A stretch of DNA of 7,100 bases from DATKEH01 sp035546355. GTDB lineage: Bacteria; Acidobacteriota; Thermoanaerobaculia; Multivoradales; JAIOJS01. The notes beneath the pieces are model-generated. The model saw only the letters and a list, made by a program, of their open reading frames with translations. It was not told where the DNA came from and did not search any database. The position numbers and the translations under genes are program-made. The DNA is taken from assembly GCA_035546355.1 (NCBI GenBank), contig DATKEH010000274.1, positions 1 through 7,100 of the forward strand, in the 5' to 3' direction. Of this stretch, positions 1 to 7,100 are shown piece after piece (within the stretch, counting starts at the first letter, position 1; every line of letters begins with the position of its first letter).

Positions 1-474
1 TGGCGCGACGGTGAGGTGGTCTCCACCATGAGCGACGAGGTCTTCGACCAGGTGATCGCCGTCAACCTGCGCGGCGTCTTCGTGTGCACCCGCGCCGCCG
101 TTCCGCACATGATCCGCGGCGGCGGCGGGGCGATCCTCAACGCCTCCTCGGTGATGGGTCTCTATGGCAACTTCGGGCAGACCAACTACACTGCCACCAA
201 GGCGGCGGTGATCAACATGACCCGCACCTGGGCACGGGAGCTCGGCCGCCACGGCATCCGGGTCAACGCCGTGGCCCCGGGCTTCGTCTCCACCGACATC
301 GTCAAGGCGATGCCCGAGAAGGTCCTCGACGGCATGGTGCAGCGCACCCCGGTGGGGCGGATGGGCCGCCCCGAGGACGTCGCCGAGGCGTATCTGTGGC
401 TCGCCTCGGATGCCGCCTCCTTCGTCCACGGCGCGGTGCTGTCGGTGGACGGCGGGCTGGTCCATGGCACCTGA
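1..474 (+). CDS. Short-chain dehydrogenase/reductase, FabG-like (5' partial)
   Basis: Probable NAD(P)H-dependent oxidoreductase of the classical SDR family, cytoplasmic, most like 3-oxoacyl-ACP reductases that reduce a beta-keto acyl thioester to the 3-hydroxy form. The reading frame is open from base 1, giving 157 visible residues; family members are about 245 long, so roughly 90 residues lie outside. These include the Rossmann TGxxxGxG cofactor loop and NNAG motif. Visible landmarks, numbered from the first visible codon, are the helix-4 Asn in VNLRGVF (residue 22), catalytic Ser50 in NASSVMG, and the YxxxK pair Tyr63/Lys67 in YTATK. The Ser-Tyr spacing of 13 equals that of E. coli FabG. 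The typical PGFVSTDI, GRMGRPEDVA and SVDGG tail motifs follow. It ends 16 bases before the KAS III-like gene, supporting a shared acyl-thioester pathway. The fold and activity class are secure; the substrate is inferred. Confidence 0.93.
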   Translation, partial: WRDGEVVSTMSDEVFDQVIAVNLRGVFVCTRAAVPHMIRGGGGAILNASSVMGLYGNFGQTNYTATKAAVINMTRTWARELGRHGIRVNAVAPGFVSTDIVKAMPEKVLDGMVQRTPVGRMGRPEDVAEAYLWLASDAASFVHGAVLSVDGGLVHGT

Positions 475-480
475 GAGTCT

Positions 481-485
481 GGGAG
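481..485 (+). promoter_or_regulatory. Ribosome binding site for the KAS III-like gene
   Basis: A GGGAG purine run lies five bases before the ATG at 491. It favours that start over the in-frame ATG at 464, which lies inside the SDR gene and would add nine residues (MAPESLGAG) not expected in the family. Starting at 491 gives an MGRYGNIVATGSYLP opening, like the beta-strand opening of FabH-type enzymes. Confidence 0.6.
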
Positions 486-490
486 CCGGC

Positions 491-1527
<1,037 letters not shown>

Positions 1528-1531
<4 letters not shown>

Positions 1532-2520
1532 CGCTGCGCGCCGCCGCCGCCGCCGCCCTGCTCGCCCTTCTCGGCGCCGCCGGCAGCGTCGCCGGGGCGG
1601 CCGCTGGGGAGCAGGCCGGGGTGAAGGGCCCCGACGCCGAATCGATGCTGGAAGGCCCGCTCGCCCAGCTCGCCGCCGCCGGCCGCGCTGCCCTGGCCGC
1701 GGCGAGCTTCGAGCGCCTCGAGGTGGCCGCCGCCGGCCGCCGCCTGGTGGCGTGGCGGGGAGGCGCCGGCCCCCACCTCGTCCTGCTGCACGGCAGCGGC
1801 CAGCAGGCCGCCGCCTGGGCCGCCGTCGCGCCCGCCCTGGCCGAGGAGCACACCGTGCACGCCCTCGACCTGCCCGGACACGGCGACAGCGAGCCGGCGT
1901 CGGGGCCGCTGGCGATGGCCGATGTCGTCGCCGGGCTCGAGGTCTACCTGCTGGCGCTCGACGGCGAGGCCATCCTGGTCGGCAACTCGATGGGCGCCTG
2001 GCTCGCCACGCTACAGGCCCACCGCCACCCCGAACGGGTGGCGCGCGTCGTGCTCGTCAACGGCGGCGCGCTGCTCAACGTGCCCGAGCCGGGGCTGACG
2101 CTGACGCCGGCGGATCGCGAGCAGGCGCGGCAGGTGATGGCGGCGCTGCGCGACCCGGCGAGCCCGCCGCTGCCCGACGAGGTGCTGGACGACATCGTGC
2201 TGCGCTCCAAGGCCGGGCCCATCGGTCGCATGCTGCAGGACATGCCCGGGCTCGTGGCGCACCTGCTGGACGGCCGCCTGCACGAGGTGGCGGCGCCGGT
2301 CGACATCCTGTGGGGCGCCTCGGATCGGCTCATGCCGCTCGCCTACGCCCGCCGCATGCAGGGCCAGCTGCCGCGCGCCCGTCTGACCGTCCTCGAGGGC
2401 TGCGGTCACGTGCCGGCGAGCGAGTGCCCGCAGCGCTTCCTCCAGGCGCTGCGCGGCGTGCTGGCGCTGCCGCCGCCCGCAGCGCCCGCGGCGGTGCCGG
2501 CCGCGGAGCCGCAGGGATGA
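1528..2520 (+). CDS. Alpha/beta hydrolase with N-terminal signal peptide
   Basis: A 330-residue serine hydrolase of the alpha/beta fold; the substrate is probably an ester, thioester or lactone. The GTG start at 1528 overlaps the upstream stop (GTGA) and gives a short basic start (Arg4), an Ala/Leu-rich core at about residues 5-18 and AxA-type cleavage possibilities near residues 22-26. This looks like a Sec signal peptide, with no lipobox Cys. After a linker come the oxyanion strand LLHGSG (His88-Gly89), LDLPGHGDS, the nucleophile elbow GNSMG with Ser154, the acid in WGASDRLMP (Asp266) and the catalytic His294 in GCGHVP. The full Ser-Asp-His triad is present, so it should be active. A Pro/Ala-rich tail (about 20 residues) closes the protein. 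Export from the middle of an otherwise cytosolic enzyme operon is unusual; an alternative is that the Ala/Leu stretch is a membrane anchor. The nucleophile is Ser, unlike the Asp of OleB and haloalkane dehalogenases. Substrate unknown. Confidence 0.88.
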
Positions 2521-4082
2521 TCCACGGCGACCTGCTCGGCGAGCGCGCCCGTCTGACGCCGGACAAGGCGGCGCTCGTCGTCGTCGACGGCGGTGAGCGG
2601 CTCACCTACCGCCAGCTGGACGAGCGGGCGGTGCGCTGCGCCGCCGCCTGGCGCGGGCTCGGCCTGGCCAGGGGGGAGCGCGTCGCCATCCTGGCGCACA
2701 ACCGCGTCGAGTATCTCGACGCGTTCTTCGCCGCCCCCAAGTGCGGCATCGTGCTCGTCCCCCTCGGCACGCGGCTGACGGCGCGCGAGCTGGCGCACGT
2801 CGTGCGCGATGCGGGGGTCTCGGCGCTGCTCTACGACGGCGAGCTCGCCGAGGTGGCGCGGGCGCTGCGCGAGCTGGTGGAGGTGCCGCGCTGGATCGCG
2901 CTGGACGAGCCGATGGCGGCGGCAGACGCGCGCCACCGCGACCTCTGCGCGGCGGCCGACCCGGCGGCCTTCGGCCGCACGCGCTGCGCCCCCGAGGATC
3001 TCTGGTGCCTGCTCTACACCTCCGGCACCACCGGGCGCCCCAAGGGGGTGATGATCCCCCACCGCATGGTGGTGTGGAACGGCTACAACACGGTGTGCGG
3101 CTGGCAGCTCCGCGCCGACGACGTCAGCCCGGTGTTCACCCCGCTCTACCACGCCGGCGGGCTGATGGCCTTCCTGGTGCCCGTCTTCACCATCGGCGGC
3201 ACGGTAGTGCTGCACCGCGGCTTCGACCCGGCCGAGGTGTGGCGCACCATCGAGGCCGAGGGGTGCACCGTGGTGCTCGGGGTGCCGACCATCTGGAAGC
3301 TGCTCATGGAGGCGCCCGAGCTCGCCACCGCCGACCTGTCGCGCGTGCGCTGGCTGATCAGCGGCGGCGCGCCGCTGCCGCACTACGTCATCGACGCCTA
3401 TCAGCGGCGCGGCGTCGTCTTCAAGCAGGGCTTCGGGATGACCGAGGTGGGGGTCAACTGCTTCGCCATGACGCTCGAAGACTCGACCCGCAAAGTCGGC
3501 TCGATCGGGCAGCCGATGATGTTCACCGAGGTGCGGCTGGTCGACGTCGAAGGGCGCGAGGTGCCGGTCGGCGAGGTGGGCGAGATGCTCTTCCGCGGCC
3601 CCCACGTGGCGCTCGGCTACTGGAACGACCCCGCGGCCACCGCCGCCGCCTTCGACGCCGAGGGCTGGCTGCACTCGGGCGACCTGGCGCGCCGCGACGA
3701 GGACGGATTCTTCTACGTGGCCGGCCGTGAGAAGGACATGATCATCAGCGGCGGCGTCAACGTCTACCCGGCGGAGATCGAGGCGCAGCTGCTGCTGCAC
3801 CCGCAGGTCGAGGACGCCGCCGTGGTCGGCGTCGCCGACGCGACGTGGGGGGAGGTGGGGGTCGCCTTCGTCGTGCCGCGGCCGGGCGCGGCGCTGTCGC
3901 CCGACGCGCTGGCCGACCACCTCGGCGAGCGGCTGGCGCGCTTCAAGCTGCCGAAGCGCTACCGCTTCGTCGACGCCCTGCCGCGCACCGCCTACGGCAA
4001 GGTGGTGAAGGCCGAGCTGCGCCGCCAGCTCGAGGCGGCGCCGGCGCCCGCCGCCAGCGGCGCGGGCGAGGGCGCGCAGTGA
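2517..4082 (+). CDS. AMP-dependent acyl-CoA synthetase/ligase (ANL superfamily)
   Basis: A 521-residue cytoplasmic enzyme that adenylates a carboxylic acid with ATP and transfers the acyl group to CoA (or possibly a carrier protein), with length and motifs typical of FadD-like medium/long-chain acyl-CoA ligases. Motifs in order: the P-loop YTSGTTGRPKG (residues 167-177), a PLYHAGG segment, SGGAPLP, A5 GFGMTE (305-310), A7 HSGDLA with the ribose-binding Asp389, the hinge region GREKDMIISGG (Arg404 onward), and the C-terminal PRTAYGK motif with the adenylation Lys495. All catalytic positions are intact. The C-terminal lid domain is complete, followed by a short Ala/Gly tail. The ATG overlaps the previous stop (ATGA), and its own stop overlaps the next GTG. 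The chain length or aromatic preference of the acid cannot be read from the motifs. An OleC-type beta-lactone synthetase is an alternative of low likelihood, since the sequence reads as a standard ligase. Confidence 0.93.
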   Translation: MIHGDLLGERARLTPDKAALVVVDGGERLTYRQLDERAVRCAAAWRGLGLARGERVAILAHNRVEYLDAFFAAPKCGIVLVPLGTRLTARELAHVVRDAGVSALLYDGELAEVARALRELVEVPRWIALDEPMAAADARHRDLCAAADPAAFGRTRCAPEDLWCLLYTSGTTGRPKGVMIPHRMVVWNGYNTVCGWQLRADDVSPVFTPLYHAGGLMAFLVPVFTIGGTVVLHRGFDPAEVWRTIEAEGCTVVLGVPTIWKLLMEAPELATADLSRVRWLISGGAPLPHYVIDAYQRRGVVFKQGFGMTEVGVNCFAMTLEDSTRKVGSIGQPMMFTEVRLVDVEGREVPVGEVGEMLFRGPHVALGYWNDPAATAAAFDAEGWLHSGDLARRDEDGFFYVAGREKDMIISGGVNVYPAEIEAQLLLHPQVEDAAVVGVADATWGEVGVAFVVPRPGAALSPDALADHLGERLARFKLPKRYRFVDALPRTAYGKVVKAELRRQLEAAPAPAASGAGEGAQ

Positions 4083-5092
4083 GCTCCCCGCTGCTCGCGC
4101 ATCGCGTCGACGGCGAGGGCGCGCCCGGCCGTCCGCCCTTGCTGCTGCTCAACGGCGGCTTCATGAGCATGGCCTCGTGGGAGCCGCTCGCTGCCCCCCT
4201 GGCGGAGCGCCACCGCGTCGTGCGCTGCGACCTGCGCGGGCAGCTGCTGAGCCCAGGGCCGCCGCATCGCGACCTCGCCGCCAACGTCGACGACGTCGCC
4301 GCGCTGATCGACCACCTGGGCATCGACCGGGTCGACGTCCTCGGCACCTCCTTCGGCGGCGAGGTGGGCCTGCTGCTGGCGGCCCGGCGTCCGGAGCGGG
4401 TGGCGCGCCTGGTGGTCGTCACCGCCAGCGATCACGCGACGGAGTCGATGCGGCAGGGAGCGCACGAGCTGCGGGCGGTAGTGGCGGAGGTGCTGGCCGG
4501 CGGCGACCGGGGCCGCTTCCACGACGCCCTGGTCGCGGCGGTCTACTCGCCCGCCTTCGCCGAGCAGAACGCCGGGGTGCTGGCGGCGCGGCGCCTGCAG
4601 CTCGGGGCCCTTCCCGACGCCTGGTTCGCCGCCGCCGACGGGTTGGTCGCCGCCGTCGAGGACTTCGACCTGCGCCCCGAGCTCGGCGCCATCCGCTGCC
4701 CGGCGCTCGTCGTCGTCGCCGCGGACGACCGGGTGATGCCGCCCGAGCGCGGCCGCGCCCTGGCCGCCGCCATCCCGGGGGCGCGCCTGGCCGAGCACCC
4801 GACCAGCGGCCACGCCCTGGTGGCGGAGCAGCCGGCGTGGCTGGTGGAGGAGGTGGTCGGGTTCCTCGAGAGCCTCGACGGCGGAACGGGCGGCCACGGA
4901 GGGCCGCCCCTACGCCTGCCCCCCGACCGCGAAGCCGACGCCGAAGAAGCCGAGCACCGCACGGGCGGGCCTCTGCAGTCGCTGGAGGACCCCGGGCCAG
5001 GTCGTAGGGGCGGGCCTCTGCAGTCGCTGGAGGACCCCGGGCAAGGTCGTAGGGGCGGGCCTCTGCGCCCGCCCGGGGCGGGGGGAACGTGA
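4079..5092 (+). CDS. Alpha/beta hydrolase with repeat-derived C-terminal tail
   Basis: A 337-residue cytoplasmic alpha/beta hydrolase, with no signal peptide. A GTG start at 4079 overlaps the ligase stop (GTGA), with a GAGGG ribosome-binding run at 4068-4072. The core, about residues 1-267, contains LLLLNGGF in the oxyanion position (Asn25 where many relatives have His), CDLRGQ, the elbow GTSFGG with Ser91, the acid Asp217 in ADDRVMP, and His245 in TSGHALV. The triad is complete. Normal family members are about 260-280 residues, so the fold should end near FLESLDG. The last 70 residues are Gly/Pro/Arg-rich with no recognisable domain, and include a 15-residue unit (GGPLQSLEDPGPGRR) present twice plus a partial third copy. 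At the DNA level this is a 45-bp tandem repeat (see the repeat entries). The extension probably arose when a repeat element entered the 3' end or spacer and the frame ran on to the next GTGA. Likely an esterase, thioesterase or acyltransferase; substrate unknown. Confidence 0.87.
   Translation: MSSPLLAHRVDGEGAPGRPPLLLLNGGFMSMASWEPLAAPLAERHRVVRCDLRGQLLSPGPPHRDLAANVDDVAALIDHLGIDRVDVLGTSFGGEVGLLLAARRPERVARLVVVTASDHATESMRQGAHELRAVVAEVLAGGDRGRFHDALVAAVYSPAFAEQNAGVLAARRLQLGALPDAWFAAADGLVAAVEDFDLRPELGAIRCPALVVVAADDRVMPPERGRALAAAIPGARLAEHPTSGHALVAEQPAWLVEEVVGFLESLDGGTGGHGGPPLRLPPDREADAEEAEHRTGGPLQSLEDPGPGRRGGPLQSLEDPGQGRRGGPLRPPGAGGT
4901..5058. repeat. Inverted pair of a CGTAGGGGCGG motif
   Basis: The 11-base string CCGCCCCTACG at 4904-4914 is the exact reverse complement of CGTAGGGGCGG at 5003-5013 and again at 5048-5058. 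Similarity continues imperfectly outward (GGAGGGCC on the left; GGCCTC after the right-hand copies). Short GC-rich GTAGGGGCG-type motifs in inverted pairs are common as dispersed intergenic repeats in high-GC bacteria, from general knowledge. Here they lie inside the 3' end of a hydrolase reading frame. Whether this family recurs elsewhere in the genome cannot be seen from this window. Confidence 0.6.
4966..5066 (+). repeat. 45-bp direct tandem repeat, about 2.2 copies
   Basis: Copy 1 spans 4966-5010 and copy 2 spans 5011-5055; a partial third copy of 11 bases (CGGGCCTCTGC) ends at 5066. Copies 1 and 2 differ at one position only (C4998 versus A5043, changing a Pro codon to Gln). The period is a multiple of three, so the reading frame survives and the protein gains 15 residues per copy. 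The near identity points to recent duplication. Each unit carries the CGTAGGGGCGGGCC junction. There are no variable spacers, so it is not a CRISPR array. Confidence 0.9.
5053..5074 (+). repeat. GC-only hairpin before the third hydrolase start
   Basis: GGGCGGGC (5053-5060) and GCCCGCCC (5067-5074) form a perfect 8-bp stem of G-C pairs around a 6-base loop, CTCTGC. It ends 14 bases before the GTG at 5089. No T tract follows, so it is not a standard intrinsic terminator. In the mRNA it could modulate translation of the downstream gene, stall ribosomes or block exonucleases; it may equally be the end of the repeat element with no function. Confidence 0.65.
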
Positions 5093-6042
5093 CCCGCCCG
5101 CGAGACGCTGCCGCCGCAGCGCCCGAGCCGACTCGCAGCGGCCACCTCGAACGCGGCCCGCACCGCATCTGGTGGGAGTACTTCGGTGACGGCGACCGCG
5201 AGGCGGTCGTGCTGCTCAACGGCCTGGCCATGCACACCCGGGCCTGGTACGGCTTCCTCGACGAGCTGCGCCCCGACTTCGACGTGCTGCTCTACGACTA
5301 CCTCGGGCAGGGGCAGTCCTCCTGCCCCGACGCGCCCTACTCGATCCCCGGCTTCGGCGACGACCTCGCCGCCATCCTCGACCACCTGGGGATCGAGCGG
5401 GTGCACACCCTGGGGATCTCCTACGGCGGCTTCATCGCCCTCGACTTCGGTCGCCGCCACCAGCAGCGCCTGCTCACCCAGACCCTGTCGGGGCTCTCCC
5501 ACGAGCGGCAGTTCGCGATGTACCAGCAGCTGTCACTGCGCTTCTACCGCGACGGCGCCGACGCCTTCGAGCTCTACACGCACTACCTGTACGAGAAGAT
5601 CTTCGGCGAGCCCTTCCTGCGCGCCACCGACCCGGCGCTGCTCGAGACCATGCGCCAGCGCTTCCACGAGCGCTACCGCGACCGCGTGTACTGCCTGGTG
5701 CGCCTCACCGAGGCGCAGGACCCCTTCTTCGCCGCGCTCGACGACAACCTCGACGGCTACCGGGCGGTGCGCGCGCCGACACTGCTGCTCGCCGGCTCGC
5801 AGGACCGCGCCATCCCCCCCTGGCAGCAGCGGCGGATCTGCGACGTGCTGCCCGACGTCCGCTTCGCCCTGCTCGAGGGGGCCGGCCACGTGGTGTACCT
5901 CGAGCAGCGACAGGCCTTCTTCGGCATCCTGCGCGCCTTCCTGCGCGCCCGCTGCACCGACTTCGCCCTGCCGCCCCCGTCGGCCGCTCTCCCGGCGGCC
6001 AGCCCCTCGCCGTCCACCGGCGATCTCGCCTCGCGCCGATGA
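5089..6042 (+). CDS. Alpha/beta hydrolase
   Basis: A 317-residue cytoplasmic alpha/beta hydrolase starting at a GTG that overlaps the upstream stop (GTGA); a run of five G lies at 5081-5085. After a ~30-residue Ala/Pro/Arg-rich lead come VVLLNGLAM (Asn44-Gly45 in the oxyanion position), LLYDYLGQGQSS, the elbow GISYGG with Ser111, a long helical cap (about residues 140-220, rich in Tyr, Phe and Arg), the acid Asp239 in GSQDRAIPP, and His267 in GAGHVVYLEQ. The triad is complete. A Pro/Ala/Ser-rich tail of about 25 residues ends it. The elbow region (DHLGIERVHTLGISYGG) closely resembles that of the preceding hydrolase (DHLGIDRVDVLGTSFGG), and both have Asn-Gly where many relatives have His-Gly, so they may be diverged tandem paralogues. 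Likely thioester/ester hydrolase or acyltransferase; substrate unknown. Confidence 0.9.
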   Translation: MTRPRDAAAAAPEPTRSGHLERGPHRIWWEYFGDGDREAVVLLNGLAMHTRAWYGFLDELRPDFDVLLYDYLGQGQSSCPDAPYSIPGFGDDLAAILDHLGIERVHTLGISYGGFIALDFGRRHQQRLLTQTLSGLSHERQFAMYQQLSLRFYRDGADAFELYTHYLYEKIFGEPFLRATDPALLETMRQRFHERYRDRVYCLVRLTEAQDPFFAALDDNLDGYRAVRAPTLLLAGSQDRAIPPWQQRRICDVLPDVRFALLEGAGHVVYLEQRQAFFGILRAFLRARCTDFALPPPSAALPAASPSPSTGDLASRR

Positions 6043-7100
6043 CCCCACAGGTCCTCGCCAGCTGGCTGCTCGTGCTCGGCTACGCCGGCGCCATCCTGGC
6101 GCTGGTCGTCCACGGCGCGCGGCGCAATCGCAGCGTCGCCGACTACGCGGTGGGGAACATCGCCTTCTCGCCGCTGGCGGTCGGCCTGGCGCTGGCGGCG
6201 TCGACCACCAGCGCCGCCACCTTCATCATCAACCCGGGGCTGGTGGCCTACTTCGGCCTCTCCGCCGTCTTCGGGCTGTGCGTGGTGCTGCCGATCGCCA
6301 TGGCGATCTCGCTGGTGGTGCTCACCAAGGGGTTCCGCAAGTACGGCGGCGCGGTCAAGGCGCTGACCCTGTCCCAGTGGGTGGGGCAGCGCTACCAGAG
6401 CCGCGCCTTCGCCATCTTCTTCGCCGTGCTCTCCCTGCTGCTGGTCACCTTCATCGTCATGATCCTGGTCGGCGTGACCAAGGTGGTGGCCGCCTCCCTC
6501 GGCCTGGACGAGATCGCGGTGCTCGCGGTCCTGGTCGCCTTCTCCTTCGGCTACATGATGTTCGGCGGCGCCAACTCGATGGTCTACACCAACACCATCC
6601 AGGCGCTGATCATGATCGTGGTGGCGGGGATCCTGCTCGGCTCGGGGGCCGAGCACCTCGCGGAGGGGTTCTCCGGCCTGGCGGCGCGGCTGCGCGCCGT
6701 CGACCCCGACCTCGCCACCCTCTACAACCCCAACAGCCCGCTGTTCCGCGACGGTTTCGAGGTCGTCTTCTGCACCATCGTCGTGGGCATCGCCATCGTC
6801 TGCCAGCCCCACATCATCACCAAGTCCCTGCTGCTCAAGGAGGAGCGCCAGGTCAACCGCTACCTCGCCACCGGCATCGCCGTGCAGGTGCTGTTCTTCT
6901 GGGTGGTGATCGTCGGGCTCTACGCGCGGCTCGAGCTCCCCGACCTGTCGCTCGGCGGTCGCACCATCGTGCCCGACAGCGTCGTCTCCACCTACCTGGT
7001 GACGGAGTTCCCCTGGTTCGTCGGCGTCGTCGTCTTCCTCGGGCTCATCGCCGCCGGCATGTCGACGCTGGAGGGGCTCATCCAGTCGCTGTCGGTCACC
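6039..7100 (+). CDS. Sodium:solute symporter (SSS family), 3' partial
   Basis: Inner-membrane transporter of the SSS/SLC5 family that couples solute uptake to a sodium gradient. The ATG at 6039 overlaps the previous stop (ATGA); the frame stays open to the window end, giving 354 residues of an expected ~480-550. Visible landmarks: first membrane helix at about residues 5-25; VADYAVGN followed by LALAASTTSAATFIINPGL, the conserved second helix; MVYTNTIQALIMI (Tyr183 onward), corresponding to the WTDxxQ-type family motif; CQPHIITKSLLLK (Gln256-Pro257-His258), matching the family QPH motif; and AAGMSTLEGL, whose Ser342/Thr343 fit the Na2 sodium-site Ser/Thr pair of vSGLT. About nine hydrophobic segments are visible. 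Substrate is not decidable; SSS members carry sugars, acetate and other monocarboxylates, proline and pantothenate. The operon position suggests an organic acid or another pathway solute, which is inference. Confidence 0.92.
   Translation, partial: MTPQVLASWLLVLGYAGAILALVVHGARRNRSVADYAVGNIAFSPLAVGLALAASTTSAATFIINPGLVAYFGLSAVFGLCVVLPIAMAISLVVLTKGFRKYGGAVKALTLSQWVGQRYQSRAFAIFFAVLSLLLVTFIVMILVGVTKVVAASLGLDEIAVLAVLVAFSFGYMMFGGANSMVYTNTIQALIMIVVAGILLGSGAEHLAEGFSGLAARLRAVDPDLATLYNPNSPLFRDGFEVVFCTIVVGIAIVCQPHIITKSLLLKEERQVNRYLATGIAVQVLFFWVVIVGLYARLELPDLSLGGRTIVPDSVVSTYLVTEFPWFVGVVVFLGLIAAGMSTLEGLIQSLSVT

Noticed and set aside
464..490. Alternative upstream ATG for the KAS III-like gene
   Set aside because: It would overlap the SDR end by 11 bases and add nine residues not expected in the family. 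The GGGAG run sits at the proper distance from the ATG at 491.
2406..3920. A 504-residue open frame on the - strand opposite the acyl-CoA ligase
   Set aside because: It is antisense to a gene with a full set of ANL motifs. Its translation is His/Arg/Gly/Ala-rich with no domain, as expected when high GC removes stop codons.
4966..5066. Possible CRISPR array
   Set aside because: The units are directly contiguous with no variable spacers, and only about two copies exist.
5053..5074. Intrinsic transcription terminator
   Set aside because: No run of T follows the stem, and the next gene starts 14 bases later with a stop-start overlap, implying continued transcription.
5757..6812. A 351-residue open frame on the - strand opposite the third hydrolase and symporter
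   Set aside because: Its composition is dominated by Asp, His, Gly, Gln and Glu with no fold motif. It covers two clear sense genes, so it is a high-GC shadow.

Overview
This is a very GC-rich bacterial segment in which third codon positions are almost all G or C. It is packed end to end with genes on the + strand. Such composition and tight packing fit groups such as Myxococcota and related deltaproteobacteria, Acidobacteriota, or high-GC Proteobacteria. No rRNA, tRNA or other lineage marker is present, so the taxon stays open.

Layout from left to right: (1) the C-terminal two thirds of a FabG-like short-chain dehydrogenase/reductase, cut by the window edge; (2) a ketoacyl-ACP synthase III (KAS III/FabH-fold) enzyme with a Cys nucleophile but atypical partner residues; (3) an alpha/beta hydrolase with an apparent signal peptide; (4) an AMP-forming acyl-CoA synthetase/ligase; (5) a second alpha/beta hydrolase whose last ~70 residues are low-complexity sequence containing a 45-bp in-frame tandem repeat; (6) a third alpha/beta hydrolase resembling the second around the active site; (7) the N-terminal 354 residues of a sodium:solute symporter (SSS family) that runs off the right edge. 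There is no gene-free stretch longer than 16 bases. Five consecutive junctions (genes 2 to 7) are identical 4-base ATGA/GTGA stop-start overlaps, so the block looks like one translationally coupled operon. No internal promoter or terminator is visible.

Read together, the genes suggest a small acyl-modification pathway. The ligase would activate a carboxylic acid, the KAS III-like protein would condense or transfer acyl groups, and the SDR would reduce a keto group. The hydrolases would then release, cyclise or transfer products, and the symporter would move a small solute, perhaps the acid substrate. The enzyme classes match those of the OleABCD hydrocarbon pathway (thiolase fold, alpha/beta hydrolase, AMP-ligase, SDR), but key residues do not match Ole enzymes, so the product is unknown. 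The most notable points are the KAS III active site (His to Thr and Asn to Tyr at the aligned positions) and the repeat-derived tail on the second hydrolase.
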